DNA of 64,000 nucleotides from Paralvinella palmiformis (taxonomy: Eukaryota; Annelida; Polychaeta; Terebellida; Alvinellidae). The position numbers and the translations under genes are program-made. The notes under the pieces are model-generated. The model saw nothing but the letters and a program-made list of their open reading frames with translations, was not told the origin of the DNA and did not search any database. Position 1 is the first letter of the stretch. Each line of letters begins with the position of its first letter. The stretch spans positions 372,001 to 436,000 of the forward strand of contig JAODUP010000561.1 in the NCBI GenBank assembly GCA_025642065.1. Reading direction: 5' to 3'. Positions 45,311 through 58,500 of the stretch are shown here, piece by piece.

Positions 45311-46429
45311 CAAATTTATTATTATACTTCCTTTCTGTGCTGGTACCTTGTTGGTGGTGAAGGGGCTTGCGTGTCTCAGGGACTCTGGGAGCTATACCGG
45401 CGGGGGCTTAACTGGCAGGTTTAACTAAGCCTGACAGGTCTCAGGGGAGGGACCAAACGAAACCCAGCACCTGGTCCTCCAGGTTGGGGGTTGGGCGTGG
45501 GGCTAATAAGATAATATAGACTTGATTATAATAAGCATAATAATTTTAATATCTAATGTTGTATCATTTATTAAAGGCCTTGGACATTTGAATTTTCAAT
45601 ATTGTTTTCATTCCCTCCTAATTTTAGCATTTTAAATTGTTGAACAACACCCGTGATTAATTTTCTTAACGACAACCCTTGTGCGATCGATAAAATTTGT
45701 GACGTCACAACAGCCAACCAGATCCACGTGGTAAGCACTGCCATTGCTTGTTTCGTTGTGGACTTGATTGTGTTTCCAGCGTGAACTAGTGTGATGTCAC
45801 TGTTCATATATACTTTTTGTATGTTACTGCCGGTATATTTAGATGTATAGGAGTTTATAGAATCATTATGAAATATGGTTTGGCATTGTGTTAAGTACGG
45901 ATGCGGCAATATTAGATTGGAAAGTTAGGTTTCCATTCATGAATTTCCACCACCATCTTCGAAAAAACTGAGGCCGGCTTTGATGCATTTTGTCCGACGA
46001 ACACTAGACAAAGGGGGCTCTACCATGACATCATACGTATGTGGTGAACATTTTGTTGGTGACAACTATCACAACATAATGCAATATGATATACCGTCTT
46101 CTCTGCCGTAAAGATGACACGTCCAGCTTTTCGGGAAAAGTGAATCACACAGAGTTTATCTAGAGACACCTACTGGTCCAAATATCGGAGCCATACATTT
46201 ATGTGATGAAAAAACATAGTCCAGTTGTGATGTCAGAACTGCCGATCGAAGGTGATGAGATATAACCAAATACGAGCAATATTTCGCTGAGACTATTTTG
46301 TGGAAGAGTCGTAACAGTGTGTAAACTACTATTTTGAAAAAGGGAAGCTACAATAATAAAAAGCCTTTAATTTCACCCACTGGCTTTGTATACATACAGT
46401 AAATCTTCGGTTCTAAAATGGTTCCATCC
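45311..46429. mobile_element. Block splitting the LINE, with THAP-finger remnant
   Basis: The interval interrupts the minus-strand LINE. The + strand 45895-46090 encodes, with a frameshift or stop, CGNIRLES, then a FHEFPPPSS-like segment, RRTLDKGG and SYVCGEHFVGDNY, the C2CH pattern of a THAP DNA-binding domain. Such domains occur in P-element and related transposases and in host THAP proteins. A second part (45330-45505) is a GC-richer repeat-like segment (CTTAACTGGCAGGTTTAAC, CAGCACCTGGTCCTCCAGG). A 112-residue minus ORF (45909-45571) overlaps and is not recognised. Exact ends of the insertion are not defined. Confidence 0.5.
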
Positions 46430-47100
46430 CCGTGGTACACCAAAATGAAGATGCGCATATGGCGATTTTTTCTCTGCGACAGAAGTAAATTAACGCTCTT
46501 CTATTCGTCTTGATCCTACCGTTTCAGTAAATTTAGAGATAACGAGATTGTTAGATATAAAAAGATAATTCTTCATATCTTCCTTATTCAACCCATATCT
46601 GTAGAGCAACGAAGGTGTAATATCCCGTTTCAAACACAACGGCACCACTGACTCAACTTTGAGCTATTTATAACAGTCCAGATGTTGAGCCAAGCATTTC
46701 TTCTAAATCCAGATAGGCAGTGGATCTATTCCCGGATCTAAATCACATGACTTGTTCGGATACTTGATAATTATTTCCTTGACCTCATCTGCAGAAGCTG
46801 AGATCGAGATATTTCTCGAGAATTTTCTCAATAAATAGATATTATTTGAGGAATCAGAATCCATCTCATTCCTGATGATCTACGTCCCCCTTGTGAATAA
46901 ATTACTGAACTTGTCATTCAAAAGTTAAACAGGCGTACAATGTGTTACTTTATCCTTGGCCTACTGTTCATCAAGTTCCTTGTTAGTTTGAAGAGTTTCT
47001 TTTGATCTTCCTCACATTCTCCAATGTTTATGGAATAGAAACACTTCCACTCGAATAACAGTCTATTCATTTGTTTTTACAAAGTTCCCTTTATAGTTCA
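46430..47100 (-). mobile_element. LINE reverse-transcriptase 5' part, minus strand
   Basis: Reading the minus strand from about 46890 down: ISASADEVKEII...YPNKSCDLDP, then PLPIW, LCLKRDITPSLL and NKEDMKNY, which correspond to the RT entry region of the LINE family, followed by VPRG near 46430. Stops are present. It continues at 44384-45310. Confidence 0.7.
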
Positions 47101-48155
47101 CAGTACACCGATAAAGGCGTTCGGCGACAGGTCCTCTCTCCTTTCTTCGAACACGAGGAAGTAGGATATGATTAATGATACTTTGGACATTTTGTTTTAT
47201 CCATTGACCTGCAAGAAAACTAGACCGAGCACTCAGTTTGATTGTGCCGTCATGACCAAACAGCGCTGACTTCCGTTCGGGGCAAAAAGCAACATTGAAA
47301 CGACAGCGCTTCGAGTTTTGAATCTATGAACATGGATATTTATTGTGATATGTGCATTATAATTGTGTATGTGTAGAGAATCTGTATTACTCCTGTCCTA
47401 GTATATGCCATCAAATATATAAATGTCGTTTTGTGCAAGTCCATATATCTAGTCTAGTTGGGATCAAACGGGCCAGTGGTTATCGAATAGACTAAATAGT
47501 AAAGCTTAATTTCCCGCCAAAACTGCTTTAACAGCTATATTAGATGTGCTCCTTATACTTACCGATGAAAAGATATTCCTTTTGTATTACTTCCACGCCC
47601 ACCGCTTATGCAACCAACGACACAACAATAATTCATAATGTTTATAAACCTAATTTTATAGCAGTCTGCGTTCCTTTTTTCCCCGACCGGAAGTTGGGAC
47701 CTGTTTGCCATCAAATCGACAGCCACCTTCGGTCTACTTTTCTTTCAAGTCAGTGGTCCTGATGGTTTTATCGTTATATACTAGCTCATCCACTTGATCC
47801 CTCATGTTCACCCAGGAATTGAAATAACTGTAAATCCTTCATAAATGTTGGAATATTTATGCCACGATAACTTTGGTGTGTAATTTGTCTTTGACAATAT
47901 ATATGGTGAGCTTTAAGGTCAGATGATCGCCGAATTATTTACCGTTGTTGCTACAGGTATTACTTTATTGCTCAAGTATTGGACAATGATTTGGACAATA
48001 TATTGGTATAGAAACCTCAACCTTCAGGTAGTCACCTAAAGAGTTAATTTAGAACATATTACGTTAAATGATATCATAGCAGAGAGACGTTAAATATAAA
48101 CAGTCTTTGATCATAGGATGGGGTCGGTACAGTCACACCCCAGCAGCGATCAGTA
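47100..48155. other. Non-coding, no gene seen
   Basis: Probably includes more decayed LINE at its left end. A 72-residue ORF at 47544-47762 has no motif. Nothing else is supported. Confidence 0.45.
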
Positions 48156-49045
48156 CGTGTTCCATTTCGCCACCTTGCCCGTTTTAAAACAGGACCTTCC
48201 CGTTTCGCAACCGCACCACAAGCCTTGTGGTTGTAATAATAATAATAATAAAATACAAAATTTATATAGCGCCCTATATAACCTATAAGAAGATTACTCT
48301 AAGGCGCTTAACAATAAATAATTCTATGTATATGGCCCGTTTCGCAACCACTTGATTCGGCACAGCATAAGCATGATCAGATCATGATAAATTTGATCGT
48401 GCACCATTTTGTAAAATATTCATTTAGTTGTTGAATCAGTCCTCTTCCCGTTTCGATAGGGGAACAGGACCGTTTCAACAACTTCCAATAATTTACTGTT
48501 TTATAATAATATGTTATATTTATATAGCGCCCTATTCAGCTAGAAGCTGCTCTAAGGTGCTTTACAATATTATTTACAATATTATTATCCCTGACTCAGA
48601 CCTGTTTCCATCCAGCGCATATCTCAGCTCCCAATGAAGTATACAACTCATGCTACCATTATAGGCGCAAAGCGTTACTCAAACACATAGCCATCGCGTC
48701 CTGTCCTAAAATTTGTATGGCTGAGTGAACCAGTGGCCACATGACAACATTGCAGCTACCGGAGTCTCGAACCCGCGACCTTTTGGCTAAGAGTCCTACG
48801 CTTTAACTAACTGCGCTATCAGACTTTATTTGTACACATATATTTATATAGATCTATAGAAGTCTATGTAATTTATATTCAGTTTAATTTTCACAACATA
48901 TTATTTTGCTAGATAACTGGCCTATAATACAGACAATTTAGAAATAACAGTGCGATATTTTGTTGCCAAACGGGCAGGCATTCTTAAAACCATACCGGTT
49001 GTAAAACGGGACGGTCCCTTTCGAAACGGCCCGGTTGTCAAGATT
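48156..49045. mobile_element. Inverted-repeat element with CCCGTTT motifs
   Basis: The left end carries TTGCCCGTTTTAAAACAGG and CCCGTTTCGCAACC. The right end carries, on the minus strand, CAACCGGGCCGTTTCG and CCGTCCCGTTTTACAACC, so the ends are inverted copies. The interior contains two LINE-tail-like segments (TATATAGCGCCCTAT at about 48263 and 48519) and a minus-strand tRNA-like unit (48768-48826). Ends and target duplication are not resolved. Confidence 0.45.
48768..48826 (-). repeat. tRNA-like SINE head
   Basis: On the minus strand, TAGCGCAGTTAGTTAAAGCG resembles an A box and GGTCGCGGGTTCGAGAC a B box, with a GACTCTTAG anticodon-like region reminiscent of tRNA-Lys. The stems do not pair well, and it sits inside a mobile element. 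Confidence 0.5.
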
Positions 49046-49587
49046 TTGTGTAACAACTGTAAACTGGGTTTACATTTATTATAAATTAATGAATTACATT
49101 TGGGTCAGAATAAAACATATATGTTAACAGTCCTAGAATATTTAGATTTAAATAAAATTAGTCTGTTTATTCAAATTTTTCGTTTAACCTTTGAAAACTT
49201 ATTTATATCAGAGCAAGTGACGTATGTATCATTTATGTTAATCAAATTGAACCCGTTAAAATTATTTTAATAATATAATATTTATAACCGTAAGTTGAAT
49301 AATAATATATTTTGTATTAATATTTTTTCCAATTCAATGATACGACTTAACAAATTTAATTAATAGCTTATGTAACTATATATTACAAGATTATGATAGG
49401 TCATATCTTAATTATTGGTGGAAAATTGGTGTTTCGTTCATTTTGGCGGAGGCAATCTTGTAGCAGAGTAAATATATTTGATACAGTTCTACTGTCATCT
49501 CTGGGACAGCGTTAGTTTGACAACATTATCTAGATTTGTCCCAGTTACTTTTAGCAGATTTTCTTTTATACTTTTCCTGGAGAAAAT
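49046..49587. other. Upstream flank of vezatin
   Basis: AT-rich sequence with a GGCGGAGGC patch at 49445 and an inverted CCAAT (ATTGGTGG) near 49415. The promoter presumably lies here; no TATA box is clear. Confidence 0.4.
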
Positions 49588-52500
49588 ATGAGCGATGATG
49601 AAGAAGTTGTCTTTCAGGTACGCAGATGTATTATTGGTGCAGTTTATAGTTATAATGCACATCTTATTTATCGTTTGGAAATATTAAACTGGGTTTGTTT
49701 ATTCAACCCTGTCCCTTCCAGTTCCACTGTCCTGTGTCCAGTTCCAAGAGCAAGACCCAAACTGCTAAGACTAAGTGTGATTAAACTACGTAACTAAGCT
49801 TATGTACATGATACAAAGCGTCTGTTGCAATTTCTGGTTAATGGACTTCGTATTTGCTGTAGTTACTTGTAGATCTCGACTCTAGTTACTTCATTACTTG
49901 TATGTTGTAGTCTTGTAGCTGACCCTTGAATAGTGTAGACCTCGGCCCATAGAGACCTTGGCCCAGGTCGTTTCGTCACCACTATTTTTTGTTGCCATGA
50001 GTAATTAAACCATAGAAAATTGACAGTTTTAGTCGAAACAAATACTTGCATGTATTCATCATTCTTCGAACAGGTAATTAATAACTCCTTTAACGTCAGT
50101 CAATATTTGATGTTTCAATTAAACGCCCCAGGGATTTACTATGGAGTTGCTTCAGAATAATCCTAAAATTTGATTTTATAATTAAGTACATTGTAAATCA
50201 AATTTGATTTTAATGGCTTCATATCACTGCAAACCAAATAGATCCAATAAACACACATACTGTAAATTGTTCTTCAAATTCTGTATAAAAGGTTGTAAGC
50301 AAGTAGCTATCGATAATGGCTGTGCCCAATAGGCAACAGCCAGGCGACTCTACCCCAAATTTCAACAAGACAAGCTATTGATAGACTTCTCTCTGCACTT
50401 GATAAAGCCATACACTGCAAATCGTGGCCCAGGGAGCTCTGCATCCTTCTGTTGTTTGTTATAAATAAGTTTGTCTATGCCAAGATGCTTGATTTGTCTT
50501 GTGACAGGTGCAGTGGATGGCTGGACTTGCATGGATCTGTGCAAATACCACTCTATATGATGATGATGATAACATTGCTACATGATGAAGCATCATTAGT
50601 TCCAATCCAGGTGTGCCTTGTCTCTGATAATAAAGTGAAGCACTACTAATCTTCAATGTTCCAAAATTTACAGCGGAAGATTTTCGTGCACTGGGACCAG
50701 TATGTTTTCCTCACTAGAGCTATAAATGTATCTTAAACAGACGCTTATTTCACTTATCTGTTCAATTTATTACAGTTTAGCCCTACATGGCCTCTGTCAC
50801 AGCATAGGTCAGTATAGCGAGATATCATTTATTTGACTGGCCGAAGTCTCCTTTTTCTCACTGGGTCGAGGTCTACGTATACCTGACCCTTAACTCAGGA
50901 CATTGAATCAGATATTGTTATATGCAGTTTGATCTCAAACAAAGACAGTATGACATCAGTTGAGCTGTCTGAACATGGATCCAGATGTCTGTCACTAGTT
51001 TACTCATATACTGTTTAGTCCAAAACAGAATGTTTGCCTACTTGTTCGATTTTTATAGTTGTATTACTATTAGTGTTAATAGCAACTTAAATCAAAGTTT
51101 TTATTTCATTTGCAAGTCATATCTAACTTTACATTTGCTGTTTATGAAGGATACCAAAGGTAATAGACTAACATGCACGAATGCAAAAATAATAGGCCCT
51201 TTTATAAATCAGAGCTTCCCAAAATGTGACTCCATTTTATCAACTGTGCTAATAATTTTAATCAATTTTATATCTTAGTGGATGCTGTGTATATCCAGGG
51301 CCAGAAAAATATTTGTACATCTCACTACCCCTTGTGCTAGTAAATTTTAAATCCACTAGCCCAACAAGTGCTTTTAATAGCCCCCGAAAAATTACTAGTC
51401 CAAGCAAAACTGTGCTGGGGTCAACAGAGAATGCCAGATTCTCTAGTTGGGTGTTAGTAGAATCTTACTCAGACACTGCTCCCTTGATATACTTAATATT
51501 CATTCAAATTATGTGACGTTTACCGTGAAATTCAGGGCCAGAAAAATCGGTAGCCCGGACACCAGGGATGTGTGGATTTTGTCTTTGGGCTAGTGAGTAG
51601 TCAAAAACACTAGCCCAGCTGGGCTACCGGGATTTTGGAGTTCTTCGCAGTGAAAATAAATTCCGAGATGTTGGACGAAACAAATATTTTTGTCTACGAA
51701 TACATGTTTTATTCGTAAATAATCTTTGTAAATGATCTAGCAGTGTTTATTTGATAGGGGTTATTGTGTAAAAACAAATTAAATGGTTGACAGCAGTTGT
51801 CAGACACCTTATTCCAGGTTTTCCTTACTGTCAGAAACTTAGAATCTGCCTATAAAAGATGACCCTCCACTCTTATTCATTCTCATCTACTGTTACCACA
51901 TATACATAGACTCATACCGCATATACTCGCATATAAGTCGATTTTTTAAGTAGTGAAAAGGAAGTTCCCAGAAGCACCTTGACTTATATACGCGTGTCAT
52001 ATTTCCTACCAGCTGAAGGGAAGATGTTTTCGGCCATCCTTGACACACAACACCATAGGATTCAACCCAATAAGAGCCAGAGTCGGAATAAAATTGTCAC
52101 ATCGCTGCCAACTAATCCATTATTATTCAAAAAAAATTCACCAAACTGTTATTTGGATCTCACAAACATGGCGACCTTTATGTAATAATACTTGATAGTC
52201 ACATGCTGTTACCTACCCGTATCTCCAGATGTGCTGTGAAACAATAAATTAATAACATTTGCCAATTGAAGTTACAATCAGGCATGTTTGTGTGAGCGAT
52301 AGTTAGAACAAAATCACCATATCTCTGCCTACTAGTTTTAGTCAATAAATTAAGATTCATTTGATTAGCGATAATATAAAAATCAGTATTCACATTGCAA
52401 ACCTTGCTCGTCACTTGCTGTGAAACAATTAATTAATAGCACTTGCCAGTTGAAGGGAATAGTCTGTTTGGTGTGACAAGTTTTATTTATTTATATTAGT

Positions 52501-55500
52501 TATAACATCAAAGTGAAATCCGTGTGTCTGTGAAGAAATTGATATTCATATTGATAGATTAACAATGCATGAGTTTGAATGACTGGGTCAACTTTTTTCC
52601 GAATGACGACAGTGATTCAGATTTTCAAGGATTTTAAGCCAATCCTTGACTTATACAGTGAGCACATGCCTGGGGAAAGAATTACAGTGTCAAAAATTGT
52701 CCTCGACTTATCTGCTGGGTCGACTTATACACGGGTAGTATATATGGTAGTCAAGATTTAATTACTTGTGATACCAGCAACATAAGTTTAAAAACATTTT
52801 AATCCTTTTTGGCAACACTCACATTTGTAGTATATCAGAATGGCTGGATCTGCAAAACAACAGTGGGCTTCCCTTATAAATGGACCCAGTACTCCAAAAA
52901 GTGTAAACAAACGAAAGTTTGATGACGAGCACAGAGAGGAAATGCAAATTTTCCCCCACGTTGGCGCGATTTAGTTCCATGGGTATAATACAATAGTGAT
53001 GATCGTGTTCTGCATCACATACAGAAAGTTAATATTACATGTAGATAATTCCAGAGCATTGTATGTTGGATCTACCAATTTTCTGATTGAATCACTGATA
53101 ACACATGGCACTGCCTGTGCTCCAGTAAAATGTCATTACTTAATAAAACCACAAACACATCATTAATGTCTTTATTACACATATTTATGATCGTCTCCGT
53201 CGATTTAAGCACAATTTTGATAGCTAGTAATTTTTTGTCCAAAGGGGCTAGTGAGCTGTAGAAATATTTTTCTGGTCCTGCCTTAATTGCTCAATTTCCG
53301 TTTTAAAAATCAGGAAATCATCACAAGACATTTGAAAAACCATAAAACATAGTAATTGTGACCACATAATTGATATTCTATAATTAACATCTATGATCTG
53401 AATGCCAATCAACCCCCCCCCCCACACACAATCCACTTACATCTAACCCGTTTATCACATGACAGTGTTGTAAACCTGTCATAAATACCTTTACGTATAC
53501 CCAGTATTGAACATTCTGTGAAATTTTCTTAACTGAATTTTGTGTTTAGTAATGTTTTTGTTGTGTTATTATCTGGTGGTTTTAAATTATTTCATTTAAA
53601 GGATCCACAAATTTTCATTGTTATATTTTATGTAGCACCTTATTTAACTTGAGCTGCTCTAAGAGGCTTTATGTATTTTAGACATAGACACACTAGTTTA
53701 TAAATAGGCTAATTTAAAGTGGGTTTTTAGAACCTCACAAAATATATTTCTTTAGTTGCTGCACATTTAATATGATTTGGGGACTTATTCCACAGCCTGG
53801 GAACTGAGGCTCAGGAAGCTTTTCCCATACATTGCTGTACAGCTTTTTGCAATGTCAAAAGTAGACAAGACTCATATCACAGCTATCTCACTGGTATATA
53901 TTTATTTTATTAGCTTGCTTAGATACAGTGGTGCTGTGTCACTCAGTACTTTGAATGTGTGAAACGGGATAATGTACAGTGAAGGTCAGTGCAGCTGGAA
54001 CAAAACTGTTGTCATATGTTATCCTTTTGCAAGTGCATGTCACCATATGTGCAGCACAGTTCTGAACTCGCTACAGGCAATTTGTCAGATAGAGAGAGAG
54101 AGACAGGGATATTATATGTAACAATGCAGGGGAGGGCATTAAGGACAAGTGGTTTTTAGTGTGAGACAAATAGATCATCTGAACTATTTGTCTCACTGGA
54201 CAAGTAAACCAAAAAATAGGTAAAGGACTGTTTGTTCAGTAGCCATAAGTGTTTCAATGTGTCTGTTGTTGTGACATTTCTGGAGACATTGAGTGAGTGA
54301 GAGAGAGGGAGGCAGGTTGAGCTTTATAGCACATGCAAGCACATGGCTTTTCACTGACAAAATGTTCGACTGAAAGGGTATATGTCTACCCGGATTATTC
54401 CCTGTAACCACTTAGATTTAGTTTTGGTGTTCCGTTCTTAAACCCTGCGCTCTGAGGACACACACCTGGCTGTTAATGGACCAGATTCTCCACAAGGCTG
54501 CTTTCACCAGTAAATAAGCATGATCATAATATTTCAGTCTTATAACTTCTTACACAATATTGCATGAAAAAAGATCATTATGTCAACAGATTCCGGTGTA
54601 AAGCATAAAATAGTGGTTCTGTCTATCACTTGCAAATTGAACATTGCTAAATAATTAGAATCTATTGTCACTCCTTCCAAGGTCAGTGAGCAATAAAACA
54701 TCGGATGATCAACAATCACTGATGTTAATCATCAGCAAGATTTATTAGTGAAGTTTAGTGATTCCCAGCCCAACATCAAGAAACCAAAGCTTCATAAAAG
54801 CCATGAAATCTTGTGAATCTGAGGACACTGATAAGGTATTATACACGTGGTTTAGCCAGGAAAGTGCCAAGGGGTCTCCGATAATTGGCAACATCTTGAT
54901 GGAAAAGACACATCACTTTCACACAAAATTCCATACTGAAGACACAATGTTCACTGCATCTGGTGGCTGGCTTTTAAGGTTGTCATGGGATACACCAACT
55001 CATTATTTTGGATGAAAGATTATCTGCAGACACATCACACGTTGAACAATTCCATGATAAGATTATTTCAAACCTGATGCTAGCTAATAACATGTGTGGA
55101 TGGGATTTGATTAATCCGGAAAGCTGTCTACAGTCAGCACATGGTAAGATAAAGTGCATGTTCATCCCAAAAAATGCAACATCGCTCATCCAGCCTCTTG
55201 ACAATGGACTTATCACTGCATTCAAGCAAGTACATGGAAAATAACTGGTTAGGCAGTTGTTGAACAGTGAAATTGATTAATGTGTGACCAATGTCGATAT
55301 TTTGAAGTGTTATTCCTTGAAGGATTGCATGATTCTTATAAAACAATCATGGCACAGTTTCAAATTAGCCACCATCAGTAAGACACTGAATAGAACCATC
55401 TTCACATCACTCCATGACAACGCCCCACTAAAATATATTGTGAATTAATCATTCACTCAAACAATTTATTGTCTGAAAATTAGTGGGACAATTAGTGCCC

Positions 55501-58500
55501 CCCAAGACATTGCAGTTAGCTGTACAATATAATTATTTTACAGAAAATGTAATTTGCTGTTCTTATTTATATTATCTATCCAGAACTCTGCACTGTATGA
55601 ACACCTAAAGACGTTGGGATACACAGATGACGATGTTAATCCTGAAGCCTTCCAGTCTAGTACTGGTAACACAGGTACACAGAATCAGTGGGAGTTCTTT
55701 GATGAAGGAAGAGCGCGTAGACAACGAGAAAAGGTAACTCAGCTGCATTACCCTGGACATTACTGTTCTGTTTTGTAGTGAACAAACATATACCGAAAGA
55801 CAAGAGAGCATTAATTGCCTATTATATAAAATTTTAATGATAGTTAGACTTCAGTAATTCAGCTTATGGAATCTAGCTTTGGTACTATGGGAATAAAAGG
55901 GTTTCAGGATAAATGATGTCTATTTATGGAGCCAATCAGTTAAGCCAATATTGATGTAATAAGCTTATACAGTGTTCTTATTAAATAAGTATTACTGCTA
56001 AGTATCTTTGATGTATTTCTGAACATCGCGTATCAGGATTAGTTTTTGTTGTTGGTAATTTTTTTAATGCAGCAGTGAATATGACTTCCATGAAAGTTTT
56101 AGGGATTTCACATATTGTGATTATTATATGATTCATTTATCATTATGTGGAATATCAGCTTAATAAACTTTGTGTAATTTTGTGCACAATATTATTTTAA
56201 TTAATAGCACCTCTTGAAATAATAGTCTGCAGGTTAATTATATTACAGTGCATACTCAAATCAAGATTTAAAAAAAATTGAATAAATCAGATTTTTCCAG
56301 TTAAATCAGTGATTCTAGGATTTATTCAGTAAATTGTCCAAATGCTGTATCTAACTTAGCAGCCTTTTCAATGACAGCTGATGCTATACGTCATCTATTT
56401 TACAGTTCATCATTGCCTATTTTATCAGCAGAAAGTTGGTTTTGGGGGAAAGTGGCCTAAAATGCACCAAATACTCAATTTTTTCCCTGCCTTTTCAGGG
56501 GAGGGCCCATACACTCCCCCTCTTCCAATGGAAAAGGGCCACTACTATGTTAGTGTGACTACCACTACCCCACAACCAGCCCTTCACAATAACCCACCCC
56601 CTCCCTGCATCCAAACCTCCCCCAGCAAAGCAGTGGCAATGGGGTCACATTATTTTTACAGGTCACCACAGGTTAGCTGCTGCCTACTTTTTGTAAGGGG
56701 TCATTCCCCCTAGTCACTACTGATAAGGCTGCTTCAACATGCTGTATTTGTTTTGTGATGTGAGCTATATGACTCAATATATTTGATATTTTTTGTAGTG
56801 ATTTCTAAGACAATATGTTTTTGCATTGATAGCTTTGCATGAAATTATAGTTATATTTGAAATAAAACTTTTGTTCAGTCAGGTTTATTTTGCTTATTGA
56901 TATATTACTAGTAATAATGTTTTTATGCTTGTACTGACACAATTGTAGATAATTATCAGTGTTTTCATGAATTTTTCTTTTAGCTAACCTTTTGGAAAAA
57001 ATTGAAAAATTCTGTTGATAAAGCATTTTGGGATGAAGACTGGACTGATCAACTTACTCAAGTGGTAAGTGTTGATTTGGTTTAGATTGGGAATACATTT
57101 CTTTGTCTCTATCTATCTAATACTGTACTAAATTGACATCAATATGAAGTTTTGTTTTTCAGTTTTAACATAGCGCTTAGAGACTGAACAATATTTCATG
57201 TTTACTGTAGAAATATTATTCTTTTTAGGAGTAATATTATATCTGAAAATAGTAAATACATTACATTATGGTCCCCTCATATTCTTAACATTTAAATTTT
57301 ATACTTAAATCAGTACTTCATTTGAATTTAACTTTAGTATCAATTATTTTCTTTATTTTATTGTGATAAATTTGACATGATAATTCCTGGAAGCTGATGA
57401 TGACACTATTGATAAAAAATATATATATATGTGATATTTTCAGGTATCTATCTAAAATAATATTATAATCTTAGGTTTCTCATTGAAAGTTTTAGCAATT
57501 TTTTTAAATCACAATTTTTATCTAAAAATAGAAATGCAAATATGTGAACAACAATCACTACTTCAGCAAAAATATACTTAAAGCTAAGCACTAAGCCACA
57601 AACAATAATTTGATTTATATCTAATGTAAACACTCAATGTTAAGATGGCATTAACTTTCCAGATTTTTGAGCTTCTAAAAACTGTGCTTTAAGTTTTTAA
57701 TTTTCGTTATTATGGCATTATAAAATTACAATAAAAACAAAATAACAAAAATTAATGAACGTGTGTGTGTGTGTGAGAAACCCGGATTGTGTGTTTGACT
57801 TGTGTTATAGGCTTTTAGTATTTTCCCTCTATTAATTAATTTATAAATGAATTAACATCACATTCTTTACTACATGTGTATAGACCATGCTGATAAGTGT
57901 TTGGCTAATTTACATCTGTAACCTAGTTGTATAGTAGTGCCACCTGGTGAATTGCTTTGATTTGCATTTCAGCACAACAAATATGCAGATGAGTTGACTG
58001 ATGGTATAATGGAGAGTCCACTTCTAGAAGAAGAAGATGGCACTTATATTGAGAGCTTCTACCTCTCAATGCAGTCATACAGGCCTGAGGCATCAAGGGG
58101 AGAGACAAGTATTATGGGAACCATGCTTATGTTAGTCATAATATTGTTAATTGTATTGATTATATAGTAATACATACTACAATTAACTATCCAGTATATT
58201 TATTTAAAAACATATTTATAGGTTTATGGTATAATGTTTGATGTTGTTTAAGTCAAATAGTTTTCCCTAAATAACCAACAGTTATAAACCCATAAGGAGC
58301 TTATGAACGATAAGTTGCTCAAAATAGAATTTGACCATTGAAGTATATCTAGTATAACATTGGTGAAGATAGCTTGTACTGGACTGAGACATTCTTTTAA
58401 GCTTGTATTAACAAGTTACAACTTACTGGTAGTCTTCTGGGTTATGCAGAGTTTTGGATTTTGTGTGTGACATATATGAATACTAATTTTAAATGTATTT

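Noticed and set aside
54193..54411. Minus-strand 72-residue ORF in vezatin intron 1
   Set aside because: No motif, no splice partner, and composition like surrounding non-coding sequence.
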